From assembly GCA_965238045.1 (NCBI GenBank), contig CBDEGU010000012.1:2108001-2172000 (forward strand): a stretch of DNA of 64,000 nt. The letters are read 5' to 3'. Origin of the DNA: CBDEGU01 sp965238045. Its GTDB lineage: Bacteria > Acidobacteriota > Terriglobia > Bryobacterales > UBA6623. Positions 35,970-45,129 of this stretch are shown in pieces; the stretch's first letter is position 1, and each line of letters starts with the position of its first letter. The notes under the pieces are model-generated. The model saw only the letters and a list, made by a program, of their open reading frames with translations, did no database searches and had not been told where the DNA came from. The position numbers and the translations under genes are program-made.

Positions 35970-37570
35970 TACGGCGTTGCTGGTGGGTATTGGCTCTCTC
36001 GTTGTGTGGCGTGGCGGCGGCGCAAGTGCGCCACGAGGACATTCTCAAAAGCCCTGGCGAAGATTGGCTGACCTACGCCGGAAGTTACAACGGCTGGCGG
36101 CATAGCCCGCTCACGCAGATCACGCCGGAGAACGCCGGGCGCCTCGTCCCCAAGTGGGTGTACCGTGTCCCAAAAGCGGTGCGGCTTCAGACATCGCCGA
36201 TTGTCTACGACGGCGTCATGTACGTCACCAATACGAACGCGATGTATGCGCTAGACGCGCGCAGCGGGCGGCTAATCTGGAGCTACGCCGACGGGCGGGC
36301 GGAAAAATCGGGCCCCAACCGCGGCCCGGCGATCCTGGGCGACCGCGTCTATTTCGTGACCAGCGACAACTATCTTACGGCACTCGACCGGCAGTCAGGC
36401 GGGGTGATCTTCAGCAAGAAATACGCGAGCGTGGATGATGGAGTCACGTCCACCTCGGCCCCGCTGGCGGTGAAGGATAAAATCATCGTCGGCAGCGCCG
36501 GTGGCGATAGCGGGATGCGGGGCTTCATCGCGGCCCTGTCGGCCGAGACAGGGGAAGAAATCTGGCGCGTCCACACCGTGCCGGCGAAGGGCGAACCGGG
36601 CTCTGAAACCTGGGGCGATTTGATCCAGTGGGGCGGCGGCGCGGCGTGGCTGTCGGGCACGTATGATCCCGAACTGAACACGCTCTATTGGACGACCGGC
36701 AACCCATGGCCGGACTTCAACGCGTCGGTGCGGCCGGGCGACAACCTCTATACCTGCTCGCTGCTGGCGCTCGATCTCGACACGGGCAAGATGAAGTGGT
36801 ATTTCCAGTTCACCCCGCACGACACGCACGACTGGGACGCGCAAAGCTGGCCGATGCTGATCGACATGGAGTGGGAAGGGCGCCAGCGGAAGGTAGTCGT
36901 GCATGCCAACCGCAACGGGTTCTTCTACGTGCTGGACCGCGAGACGGGCGAGTTCCTGCGGGCCACGCAGTTGACCGACAGCGTGAACTGGGCCAGCGGG
37001 ATCGGCAAGGACGGGCGTCCGGTGCTCACCCCCGATAAGGACCCGACGCTGGAAGGCAACTGGGTGTGCCCGAGTGTCAAGGGTGCGACGAACTGGATGG
37101 GGCAGACCTATCACCCGGAGACGGGGCTGCTCTACGTGCTGACGCTGGAGCAGTGCGGCTGGTTCAACAGGTCGGAACAAGAACCCGAGCCGATGAAGAA
37201 CTTTCCCGGCGGCGGCGCGACCGAGGAGGGCGGGCAGGTGATCCTGCGCGCGATGGACCCCAGGACCGGCAAGCGAGTTTGGGAGTATCCGATGACCGGC
37301 TTCGGGCGGATGTGGACCGGGACGGTGTCGACGGCGACCGGCGTGCTGTTTTCGGGCGATGATGCCGGGCAGTTAGTGGCGCTGGACGCGAAGACGGGTG
37401 ACCATCTTTGGAACTTCAACATGGGCGAGCTGTCGACGGCTTCACCGGTGATTTATGAGGTTGACGGCGAGCAGCATGTGGCGATTGCATCGGCCACGGC
37501 GGTGTTCTCGTTTGGGTTGTTTAAGCCGGTGGAGCCTTTGAAGTTGCCTAAGATCACTACGCGGAAGTAG
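35966..37570 (+). CDS. PQQ-dependent alcohol dehydrogenase-type quinoprotein
   Basis: A 534-residue periplasmic protein with signal (WWVLALSLCGVAAA) starting at GTG 35966, which overlaps the cytochrome stop (GTGA). The eight-bladed propeller begins DWLTYAGSYNGWRHSPLTQITPENAGRL. TGNPWPDF is a tryptophan-docking blade and HDTHDWDAQ carries the expected catalytic aspartate and calcium neighbourhood; no adjacent Cys-Cys pair was seen near the PQQ site, and there is no C-terminal haem domain, so electrons probably pass to the upstream dihaem cytochrome. Alcohol or sugar is the likely substrate. Confidence 0.92.
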   Translation: MIRRCWWVLALSLCGVAAAQVRHEDILKSPGEDWLTYAGSYNGWRHSPLTQITPENAGRLVPKWVYRVPKAVRLQTSPIVYDGVMYVTNTNAMYALDARSGRLIWSYADGRAEKSGPNRGPAILGDRVYFVTSDNYLTALDRQSGGVIFSKKYASVDDGVTSTSAPLAVKDKIIVGSAGGDSGMRGFIAALSAETGEEIWRVHTVPAKGEPGSETWGDLIQWGGGAAWLSGTYDPELNTLYWTTGNPWPDFNASVRPGDNLYTCSLLALDLDTGKMKWYFQFTPHDTHDWDAQSWPMLIDMEWEGRQRKVVVHANRNGFFYVLDRETGEFLRATQLTDSVNWASGIGKDGRPVLTPDKDPTLEGNWVCPSVKGATNWMGQTYHPETGLLYVLTLEQCGWFNRSEQEPEPMKNFPGGGATEEGGQVILRAMDPRTGKRVWEYPMTGFGRMWTGTVSTATGVLFSGDDAGQLVALDAKTGDHLWNFNMGELSTASPVIYEVDGEQHVAIASATAVFSFGLFKPVEPLKLPKITTRK

Positions 37571-38128
37571 CAGGCGCGGGCGAAAACGGTCCTTTCCTGG
37601 GGGTGGATACCGCTGATTTCATCGGGACGGATAGCGGACGGAGTCGGGCGGCAAGACGGGCTTGATCGCGTTGTGTCCAAGATACTCGACCGGCTTGTAA
37701 GTTGTTGCTCTAAGAGGAGTTGCTGTTGATGACCGAGGGCGTCAGGGGCTGACAATTCTGGTGCTAGGTAGTATTCTGACGCCCAGTGTCACTCGCTTTC
37801 AGTCCGCTACAGTTCCTTGGCCGTCACCTTCGGCGGCTGGCTCAACCAGGGGTGCATGCGTCATCGAGTATTGCTACGCTGCTAGCGGTACCGAGTGGCG
37901 ACTACACGCTATTCGTGAATCTGGTGGACCCCAACAAATGGGAACTTATGATAAACAGGCAAACCAGCCAATGCCCTCTTTCTATGTCTTTTGAGGCGCC
38001 GGCATGCGAGACGGCGATGTAAAAACAAGTGGCGAATCCCGGGTTCTCCAGTCACATACTAGTCCGTAGTGCATTGGAAAGACGTTCTGGAAAGCAAAAA
38101 CGTGCTTGACACTGCCTTCCCGGACCCC
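37571..38128. other. intergenic region with one gene remnant
   Basis: 558 bases between the quinoprotein and the CocE-like hydrolase. Apart from a DUF2911-like fragment on the plus strand I see no gene, repeat copy or RNA. Confidence 0.4.
37850..37960 (+). pseudogene. DUF2911-like gene fragment
   Basis: In one plus frame the sequence reads VPSGDYTLFVNLVDPNKWEL followed by MINRQTSQ, closely resembling the core of DUF2911 proteins (VPAGxYSL...WxLILNKQ). Only about 35 codons are recognisable and no start or remaining domain is present, so it is a relic. Confidence 0.45.
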
Positions 38129-39952
38129 TCACGGGATGACCGGGAGGACGACATGTGAGCTGTGGACTCCTGAGTGGTAGATCGTCTGATGGGCCACCTT
38201 CGGTTTCTCGCTGCTGCCGAAGGGCTCGCCCGTGTTGGGATTGCGGTCGTACTGGGGGAAGTGGCTGCTCGTGATATCGACTCGAATGCGATGTCCTCTC
38301 TGGAATGCCACACTGGTTCCCACGAGATCGATTTCAAACTTGTACACTTTGCCCGGCTCGAGCAGCATGGGGTTGCTCAGGCCCTCGCGATAGCGGGCTC
38401 GCAAAATGCCCTCGGCCATGTTGTAGGCTTTGCCGTCCGGATAAATGTCCACGAGCTTGGCGGTGAAGTCGGTGTCGAGGGCGTCAGAGGAAGCGTAGAG
38501 TACCACCTTCACAGGTTCGGTCACCTCAATCTCTTCCTTTAGGAAATCAGAGGTGTAAACCAGCACGTCGTTGCGGCTTTCGATTTCCTTCTGATCACGC
38601 GGACCCGAGAGGGTGGGCGTGCCACAGCAGTTGTTCCCTCCCACACTGGGGACCGGCATGTCTGGATCGTAGATATAGTGATCGGGTTTCGAACTGGAGG
38701 AGGGCTTATTCCACGAAAGCCGGCCATCACCCCGGTAGCTGTTGGCGTGGCCGTTGCCGTGGAAGTAAAGGTTCTTGTACTGAGTGCGGGCTAGGGGATA
38801 CTCGTTCTCGTATCGCCAGACATTTTTTCCCATGACGAAGATCCGAACCGGTGGTTCGGCATCCAGGCCGTTGTCCATCCCCTTGAGCCAGTAGTCGTAC
38901 CATTTGAGCTGCAGGTCATCGCGGCTGGCATAGGCCTGCTCTCCGAAATCGAGATCTCCGGTCTTGCGCGACGGACCATGTCCCCAGGCGCCAATCGTCA
39001 GATGGCTTTTCTCGCGGGCCAGTTTCGTCTTGCCATGATGGCTCACGCCAACGTATCCGCGCAGGGTCCCCTGGCTGAAGATGTCGAACCATCCGCCCAG
39101 AGTATGAACGGGGATGGCGACTTGGTCGAACACTTCTTCGACGTTGATCTTTCGCCAGTAGTCGTCGTAGTCAGGGTGCGCCAGCCAGTCTTTGTAGAAC
39201 TGCGCGTCGCGGCCCACGAGCGCCTGCATGTCGTTCAGCGGGAGGTGCCGAAGGACCTTGTCGTAGCTGATCGCCTCGGGCCCGCCTTTCAGCGTGTGAG
39301 GCCCAACGTTCTGCATGATTCGCGATTCCTGCCGAACGGCTCCCCAGCCGAAATTAAAAGACAGCCGCCAGCCCCCGTTGCGAGTGATCCAATCGTGATA
39401 CAGGCTGGTGGAGGCGACCAGAGGAAACATCGTGACGAGGTGCGGAGGGGAGGCCATAACGGCACGCCATTGGACATGACCGCCGTAGGAATGTCCTTGC
39501 ATGGCGATCTTACCGTTCGACCACGGCTGTTTGGCGGCCCACTCGATGGTGTCGTATCCGTCTTCGGTGTCATTGCGGAAAGGCTCCCACTCGCCTTCCG
39601 ATGCGTGGCGTCCTCGAACGTCCTGGAAGACATAGGCATAACCGCGGCGGGCGTAAAACAGGGCTTCCTTATGGGAATTGGGAGCCCGCTCGGTGCTGTA
39701 GGGCGTGCGCGCAATGAGCACGGGGTGTTTCCCCTGGCCCGCGGGGCGGTAAATGTCGGCGTAGAGAACGACTCCGTCGCGCATGGGAACACGAACCAGG
39801 TTTTCGATTTCCACGTCGTTGCTTGGAGGCCGGGCCGGCAGGAACTTCACCTGGCCTTGCAGGGATGGTTGGAATAGGCCGGTGGCCAGCAACGCGCAAG
39901 CCGCGGCCAAGCAAACGTCCTTGAAGCAGGCCAAAAGCTGTTTTGTGTTCAT
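38129..39952 (-). CDS. CocE/NonD (S15-like) hydrolase, secreted
   Basis: A 607-residue alpha/beta hydrolase with a signal peptide (VCLAAACALLATGLFQPS). It begins with VPMRDGVVLYADIYRP and ARTPYS, typical of the X-Pro dipeptidyl-peptidase/CocE family. The nucleophile elbow is MQGHSYGGHVQW, the catalytic Asp/His region follows (HLTIGAWGHGP), and the C-terminal 200 residues form the beta-sandwich (FLKEEIEVTEPVKVVLYASS). AGGAGA precedes the ATG. Substrates of relatives are acylated alkaloids, cephalosporins or peptides; here unknown. Confidence 0.9.
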   Translation of the reverse strand: MNTKQLLACFKDVCLAAACALLATGLFQPSLQGQVKFLPARPPSNDVEIENLVRVPMRDGVVLYADIYRPAGQGKHPVLIARTPYSTERAPNSHKEALFYARRGYAYVFQDVRGRHASEGEWEPFRNDTEDGYDTIEWAAKQPWSNGKIAMQGHSYGGHVQWRAVMASPPHLVTMFPLVASTSLYHDWITRNGGWRLSFNFGWGAVRQESRIMQNVGPHTLKGGPEAISYDKVLRHLPLNDMQALVGRDAQFYKDWLAHPDYDDYWRKINVEEVFDQVAIPVHTLGGWFDIFSQGTLRGYVGVSHHGKTKLAREKSHLTIGAWGHGPSRKTGDLDFGEQAYASRDDLQLKWYDYWLKGMDNGLDAEPPVRIFVMGKNVWRYENEYPLARTQYKNLYFHGNGHANSYRGDGRLSWNKPSSSSKPDHYIYDPDMPVPSVGGNNCCGTPTLSGPRDQKEIESRNDVLVYTSDFLKEEIEVTEPVKVVLYASSDALDTDFTAKLVDIYPDGKAYNMAEGILRARYREGLSNPMLLEPGKVYKFEIDLVGTSVAFQRGHRIRVDITSSHFPQYDRNPNTGEPFGSSEKPKVAHQTIYHSGVHSSHVVLPVIP

Positions 39953-39960
39953 CGTTCTCT

Positions 39961-40138
39961 CTCCTCAGATCCCTGGGGTGACGATGCGAAATTTCATTGT
40001 GAAGATGCCAGAGTCAGATTGGGCTTTCTTTTGAAGGACACTCAAGTATTCTCCCGGACCGGCGCCGCGCCATCGCGATCCATCGAACACCGTCGCCTCT
40101 GGGCAACACTTTCGCCGCGCCCCGGCTCGGGTGGCGCC
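39961..40138. other. short intergenic gap, nothing recognised
   Basis: No gene or repeat copy was found here. Confidence 0.4.
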
Positions 40139-41338
40139 TCAGGCCGTTGCCTCGAGAAGCTCCCGAATCCGGTTCGCCACGATCCGCTCCTCGCCTGGCT
40201 GCAACATCCACACGCCCAGTTCCAGACAGTCGTCCGGGCTGGAGCGCAGCTCGATCGAAGGCTCGCCTTCCCGCAGTTGGCGTCTCACCTCTCTCGGGCG
40301 GACCTTCACTGCCGTCTCATCCCATCGAATCCGCAGGTGCGGGACATGGTAGTGAAGCGGCGGAGCGAACATCTCGGTCGTTACGCCCGCGACCTTCGAT
40401 ACTTCATCGCCGATGAACCCCACGCGCCGCTCCCACTCCCGCCAGTCGGCTTCATGGTCGCCAGCCAAAAGGGACTCGACTGCCACATACATGGCGAGCA
40501 TCGTTTCCTTGCTCACCTTCATCCCGCGGCCGATGCCCCGTGCGCTGGGGGGCGCGTGGACCCGGGCCGCTTCGATCAGGTCTTTCCGGCCCAAGAGCAG
40601 TCCCGCGTTCTGGGGTCCACGGATCCCCTTGCCGCCGGAAACGGTCACCAGGTCAAACCCCATGTCTAGGTAGTCCGACAGATGTGCCGCCGGGGGCACG
40701 TCCGCCGCGCAATCGTCAAAAGTCGGCACGCCGTGTTTCTTGCCCAGCTCGGCGAACTCCGCCACTTGGATTTGTCCGTCGGGATCCTTGGTGTTGTTGA
40801 ACAGCATCATCGCCGTCCGCTCGTTGATCGCGGCTTCTAGGTCTTCACGGGTCTCGACTTCAACGAATTTCACTCCGCAGTAGCGAACAGCGCGGTCATA
40901 GCCATAGCGGTGTGCCTTCTGAATGATGACCTCATTCTTCAGGCCCGTGGTGTCGGGCAACTGGCGGACGGCCTCGTCGTTGTCGCCTGTGACACAGGCG
41001 GCGGTGCCGAAAACTAGGCCCGAAGCCGCCCCAGCGGTCACCATAGCCGCCTCGCAGCCGATGATCTCGGCCAGCTTACGGCCGATGGCGTCGTGCAGTT
41101 CCGTCAGCCGCACATAACGGGACGACGCGTAGACATACGCTTCGACGGCCTCGGGCGGCATCAACGCGCCCGTCAACGACGTGTACGGCTCACCCGCGTT
41201 AATGAATCGCTGGAGCCCCAACTCCTCGAAATAGTCCCGCCCTTGGGCGGCTGGCCCTGCGTCGCCACAACCGGTCAGGGTGGCCCCGAGCAAAGGCGCC
41301 GCGGAAGCAGTTCGCAAAAACAATCTCCGGCTTGTCAT
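40139..41338 (-). CDS. SelA-like PLP enzyme with Tat signal and lipobox
   Basis: A 399-residue fold-type I PLP protein similar to SelA and D-glucosaminate-6-phosphate ammonia-lyase-like enzymes. The PLP lysine is in VSGGKGIRGPQNAG and the phosphate site TAGAASGLVFGTAA lies near residue 105. The chosen start, ATG 41336-41338, opens SRRLFLRTASAAPLLGATLTGCG, a twin-arginine motif followed by a lipobox LTGC, so the folded holoenzyme is probably exported and lipid-anchored. That location is unusual for a PLP enzyme. Length and motif order are otherwise normal. Reaction unknown. Confidence 0.78.
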   Translation of the reverse strand: MTSRRLFLRTASAAPLLGATLTGCGDAGPAAQGRDYFEELGLQRFINAGEPYTSLTGALMPPEAVEAYVYASSRYVRLTELHDAIGRKLAEIIGCEAAMVTAGAASGLVFGTAACVTGDNDEAVRQLPDTTGLKNEVIIQKAHRYGYDRAVRYCGVKFVEVETREDLEAAINERTAMMLFNNTKDPDGQIQVAEFAELGKKHGVPTFDDCAADVPPAAHLSDYLDMGFDLVTVSGGKGIRGPQNAGLLLGRKDLIEAARVHAPPSARGIGRGMKVSKETMLAMYVAVESLLAGDHEADWREWERRVGFIGDEVSKVAGVTTEMFAPPLHYHVPHLRIRWDETAVKVRPREVRRQLREGEPSIELRSSPDDCLELGVWMLQPGEERIVANRIRELLEATA

Positions 41339-41806
41339 GGTTTGGGTTCCTCTTCGCTTGCTCCGATCTTCTCGGTGTTCCACCGCCGAAGCGGCCGTTG
41401 TGCCCGCTGGCAAGGCCCTTTCGATCTCCCGCTCCCATGGCAGCGCTCGCTATCGAAGGGAAGGGCCTGGCGGATATCGCGGTTCTTCGAAAGAGCCGGC
41501 ATGTTGAGCTGCCGGCAAGACGCGGTTCGTGCCGGCCTCAGGGAGAGCCCAGCCCCATCAGGCGCGCTACGATCTTAGCGCAGAACGTCAACCGAATGTT
41601 ATGCTTGATCGCGTTCAGCCGTAACCAGGCTGAGTCTGCCTCGAAACGTCCGCGGGTCATCACGCTGGCCGCCGGCTCGTTCTGAAGCTACACAGGAGCC
41701 CTCAGCGAACGAAACAGCTTCGTCGGCTGAGGAGGCGTCCTTCGGCTCCGGGCCCCGGCGGTCGCACGGGCCCGGATCGAGTTCGAGAATGGAGACAAGA
41801 TCCCCC

Positions 41807-42604
41807 ATGGTTCTCAAAGTCGGCATTGTAGGCTGCGGCAACATCGGCCTGGAGCTTGCCCGTTTTGTGCATCAGCACAGGGCGTTTACCCTCCAGGCTG
41901 TTTCCGACGTGGAGCCGGAGCCGATCCGCCGGCTCCTCATTGAGATCCAGCCGGCCCGGCCCGAAATCCTCGACCTGGCCGGCTTGGTCGATGCGGTCGA
42001 TCTTATCGTCGAAACGGCCAACAAGGAGGCCGCTGGCGCCATTCTGGCTCACCCGCGGCTCGACATGCGGGGAAGAAAGCTCTTTCTGTTGAGCACGTCG
42101 GCTTTGTTAGAAAACAGCGATCGCGTTAATCACTTGAAGCATTGTGAAGTCTTTTTGCCGTCCGGGGCTATCGCGGGGCTGGATGGGATCAAGGCGGTTG
42201 CGGAACACATCTCCTCCCTGACTCTGACGACGACGAAGCCGCCAGCGGGCTTGGCTGGGGCGCCTTACGTCGTCGAGACCGGCATCGATCTAGTGGGACT
42301 CCGTTCAGCGACAACGATCTTCTCTGGCGGCCTCGCGCAAGCACTTCGGGGTTTTCCGAAGAACGTGAACGTGGCTGCCACCCTATTTGTCGCATCGGGA
42401 TTTGAAGACTTGCAGGTCAAAGTGGTCGCCGATCCCGCTGCCACCTCAAACAGACATGAAGTGGTTTGCAAGGGCGATTTCGGCACGATTACGGTCATCG
42501 CTGAAAACAAGCCTAGCGCCAACCCGAAAACGAGCCTCCTCGCCATCCTGAGCGCAAAGCGAACTCTCGGCGGTATCGTTGAGACGATCCATGCGGGCAC
42601 ATAG
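41807..42604 (+). CDS. nadX: L-aspartate dehydrogenase-like (NadX/DUF108 family)
   Basis: A 265-residue NAD(P)-binding protein starting KVGIVGCGNIGLELARF, a Rossmann fold. Family landmarks are VDLIVETAN, FLPSGAIAGLDGIKAV and KNVNVAATLFVASG, as in aspartate dehydrogenases that make iminoaspartate for NAD synthesis. ATG 41807 is preferred, but an in-frame ATG at 41789 is possible. No nadA/nadC genes adjoin it. It lies next to the exported SelA-like enzyme, divergent from it. Confidence 0.82.
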   Translation: MVLKVGIVGCGNIGLELARFVHQHRAFTLQAVSDVEPEPIRRLLIEIQPARPEILDLAGLVDAVDLIVETANKEAAGAILAHPRLDMRGRKLFLLSTSALLENSDRVNHLKHCEVFLPSGAIAGLDGIKAVAEHISSLTLTTTKPPAGLAGAPYVVETGIDLVGLRSATTIFSGGLAQALRGFPKNVNVAATLFVASGFEDLQVKVVADPAATSNRHEVVCKGDFGTITVIAENKPSANPKTSLLAILSAKRTLGGIVETIHAGT

Positions 42605-43247
42605 CGGTGCGGATTCGCGGAAATGGCGTTTCCGGCTTTCTGGGATTTCCAACGTCATTCGCGTTGTTGACGACAGGCTCGCCGAGTTGAAGGATGAGCA
42701 GGGTGGGCGTCCATCGCCAAAACTCCGTAGCCGATCGAAATGGAAGACCGGACCGTCGGACAAGCCGGCCTTCCTGGTATTGTTGTATCGGGCGCGCCGT
42801 TGGGAGATCGGGGGAGATCGGGGACATCCTACTCCTCCCGCGAGCGAGGGCGTTGTCTTCCACGGTGACGCAGCTTAGCTACGAGCCTTTTGCGAATCCA
42901 CTTCCCAGGGTCAACCAGTCACGTGACCAGACATCCATGTGCGCGCATCGGGTCCTGCCCGGCTCCTCGCCGGCAAAACCGTCACGGAAGATTCAGTGTG
43001 GGCTTTCGGCCCCCAGGTCTCGAAACAGGCACCATGGACGCATCCGAAGTCCGCCAGCATCCATCACCAGCAAACTTCATCGCGTAGTCCCCGATCGGCG
43101 AGAACCGGCGGGCAGCTCGTGACACCGCACCGCGTCGGTGAAAATCTTTCGTTCCTCCTTCCCTGCTTTCTCCTTTCAACAGAAAGAGCGGACGCCCTTC
43201 TTACGCTGCATTGTCCCGATGCCGCGGCACAAACCACTTCCCGGTCC
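42605..43247. other. 643-base stretch without a recognised gene
   Basis: Several short frames exist on both strands but none has a recognisable domain, ribosome site or even codon pattern. It abuts the left end of an IS256 element and may be old mobile-element debris. Confidence 0.45.
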
Positions 43248-44701
43248 GGGCGATTGTCCCGAATCTAGTTGAAGGTGGAAGGGCGGCGGTTCTCAAGCCC
43301 GGTTCTCTGAGAGAATCGAGCAAACCTTTCACCACAAAGGAGAACCGCCCTGAAGAAACGATATCACATTCTGGATTCCGCGAAGCAACAGCCAGTCAGC
43401 CCCAACGACCTCACCCGCCTGCTCAGCCAAAACTCCCAACTCATGCTGCCCTTGGTTGAACTGGTCGAGCAGTGCCGCGGAGCCGTCGACGAGGTTATCG
43501 ACGTCACCGGCCGCGCCGCCATTCAAGCCGTGCTGGAACTGTCGGCGCAGCAAGTTACCGGTGGAAAACTTTCCCAGCCCGGCAAGAAGCGCCGCGGCGA
43601 TGTGGTCCGCTGGGGCCGCCAGCCCGGTCGCGTCAAGCTCAGCAACCGCAAACTGCGCGTCAGCAAACCCAGACTGCGCAAACGCTCCGGCGGCGAGGTC
43701 AAAGTGCCCGCTTACGAGGCGATGCAGGACGACGAACGCCTCGGCGCGCGCATGCTCGACATTCTGATGAAGGGCGTCTCGACGCGCAACTATGCCGGGG
43801 TGATTGGCGCAATGGCCGGCACGGCCAGGGTGTCGAAATCCGCCGTCAGCCGGGAGGCAGTCGAGGCCGCCGAAAAGAGCATCGACGAAGTGCTCACGCG
43901 GCGCCTGGATGAGTTGGATCTGCTGGTGATCTACGTGGACGGTTTGATCTTCGCAGATCATGTAGTGCTTGCAGCGGTGGGCGTAGACCGTCAGGGCAAC
44001 AAACATGTGCTGGGATTGCAGCACGCCGCCACTGAGAGCACAGCCGCCGCCGAAGACTTGCTGAGGGGCATGGTCGAGCGGGGAGTATCGACGGAGAAAA
44101 ACAGGCTCTTCGTGCTCGATGGATCGAAGGCCCTGCGGGCGGCGGTGCGCCGCGTCTTCGGCAAAGTTCCGGTGCAGCGCTGCCGTGCTCACAAGCTGCG
44201 CAATGTCGTCGAGCGGCTGCCTAAGGCCGAGCGCAATCAGGCCAAAGCGGCGATCCGGGCCGCCTGGCGGCTGGGAGCCCAAGATGGACAAGCGCGGCTG
44301 GAGAAGCTAGCCCAGTGGTACGAGGGTGACTGGCCCGAGGCGGCGGTGAGTTTGCGCGAAGGCATGGAGGAGTGTTTCACCATCAACCGCCTGGGTGCGC
44401 CGCCGTCGCTGCATCGCTGCCTGGCGACGACGAACATCGTCGAGTCTCCTAACGCCGGGGTGCGGCGGAGAACGCGGCGAGTGACCCGCTGGAAGGACGC
44501 GGCCATGGTGTGTCGCTGGGCCACGGCTGCATTCCTCGATACCGAGAAAAGCTTCCGCAAGATCATGGGTTACAAGGATCTGTGGATGCTCGACGCCATC
44601 CTCAATCCGGCCAAGGCCACAGCAGCAAAGGCTGCCTAGTACAATGCTCTTTTACGCCGCCGCCCTACAAACCCTCAACTACGATTGGGACACTCTCGCC
44701 C
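43248..44701 (+). mobile_element. IS256-family insertion sequence
   Basis: A 1454-base element. The ends are imperfect inverted repeats starting GGGCGATTGTCCC and GGGCGAGAGTGTCCC (reverse complement), continuing TAGTTGA and AGGGCGGCGG on both sides. One complete transposase gene lies inside. No eight-base target duplication is visible at the two junctions, so the flanks may have been rearranged or the edges are a few bases off. Confidence 0.8.
43350..44639 (+). CDS. IS256 family (mutator-type) transposase
   Basis: A DDE transposase of 429 residues if started at CTG 43350. The catalytic residues are visible in VIYVDGL, FVLDGSKALRAAV and TNIVESPNAGVR, with the CRAHKLRNV block typical of the family between the last two. 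AAAGGAG at 43336-43342 is seven bases ahead of CTG 43350, and that frame reads KKRYHILDSAKQQPVSPNDL straight into the ATG-started part at 43443. Thus CTG is the likely start; an ATG-only reading loses 31 residues. The gene appears intact. Confidence 0.88.
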   Translation: MKKRYHILDSAKQQPVSPNDLTRLLSQNSQLMLPLVELVEQCRGAVDEVIDVTGRAAIQAVLELSAQQVTGGKLSQPGKKRRGDVVRWGRQPGRVKLSNRKLRVSKPRLRKRSGGEVKVPAYEAMQDDERLGARMLDILMKGVSTRNYAGVIGAMAGTARVSKSAVSREAVEAAEKSIDEVLTRRLDELDLLVIYVDGLIFADHVVLAAVGVDRQGNKHVLGLQHAATESTAAAEDLLRGMVERGVSTEKNRLFVLDGSKALRAAVRRVFGKVPVQRCRAHKLRNVVERLPKAERNQAKAAIRAAWRLGAQDGQARLEKLAQWYEGDWPEAAVSLREGMEECFTINRLGAPPSLHRCLATTNIVESPNAGVRRRTRRVTRWKDAAMVCRWATAAFLDTEKSFRKIMGYKDLWMLDAILNPAKATAAKAA

Positions 44702-44952
44702 GCCTTGCTTCCATTGCAGCTACCCCCGGTATCGGCTCGCACAGAGAACGCCTTTACCAGCCTTCGTAGGCGTCTACAGCGTTCTGAACGTCCCTCTCTC
44801 GGTCCTTCACACACATGTTCGTGCGAACACTTCGTCAACTCTATACAGTGTTTGTCTTAGGCGTGCCCCTAAGGGGCCTTAAATTATCGTTCCCTGCCCG
44901 CTGCTAGGAGGCAGCGGGGAGTGAATGAACGCAACCGTTGCTGGACTGAATT

Positions 44953-45081
44953 CGGGCTCTGACCCCGATTGCCCCCGATTGCCCCCTGATTGCCCCCTGA
45001 TTGCCCCCTGATTGCCCCCTGATGGCCCCCTGGATTGCCCCCTGACCCCGATTGCCCCGATTGCCCGACCCCGATTGCCCG
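44953..45081. repeat. short tandem repeat array (GATTGCCCC units)
   Basis: Ten or so units of GATTGCCCCCT, GATTGCCCC and GACCCCGATTGCCC in irregular succession, starting after CGGGCTCTGACCCC. It lies downstream of the HEPN/zinc-ribbon gene. Units are 9-16 bases with no spacers, so it is not a CRISPR array. A perfect eight-base stem (CCCGCTGC/GCAGCGGG) lies just before it at 44897-44918. Confidence 0.6.
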
Positions 45082-45129
45082 AACGCCGCCGAAAGCCGAA
45101 ATCCACAAGGCATTGTCGGGGGAGCTGGG

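Noticed and set aside
44953..45081. CRISPR array
   Set aside because: Units are only 9-16 bases and abut one another without unique spacers; no cas genes are in the window.
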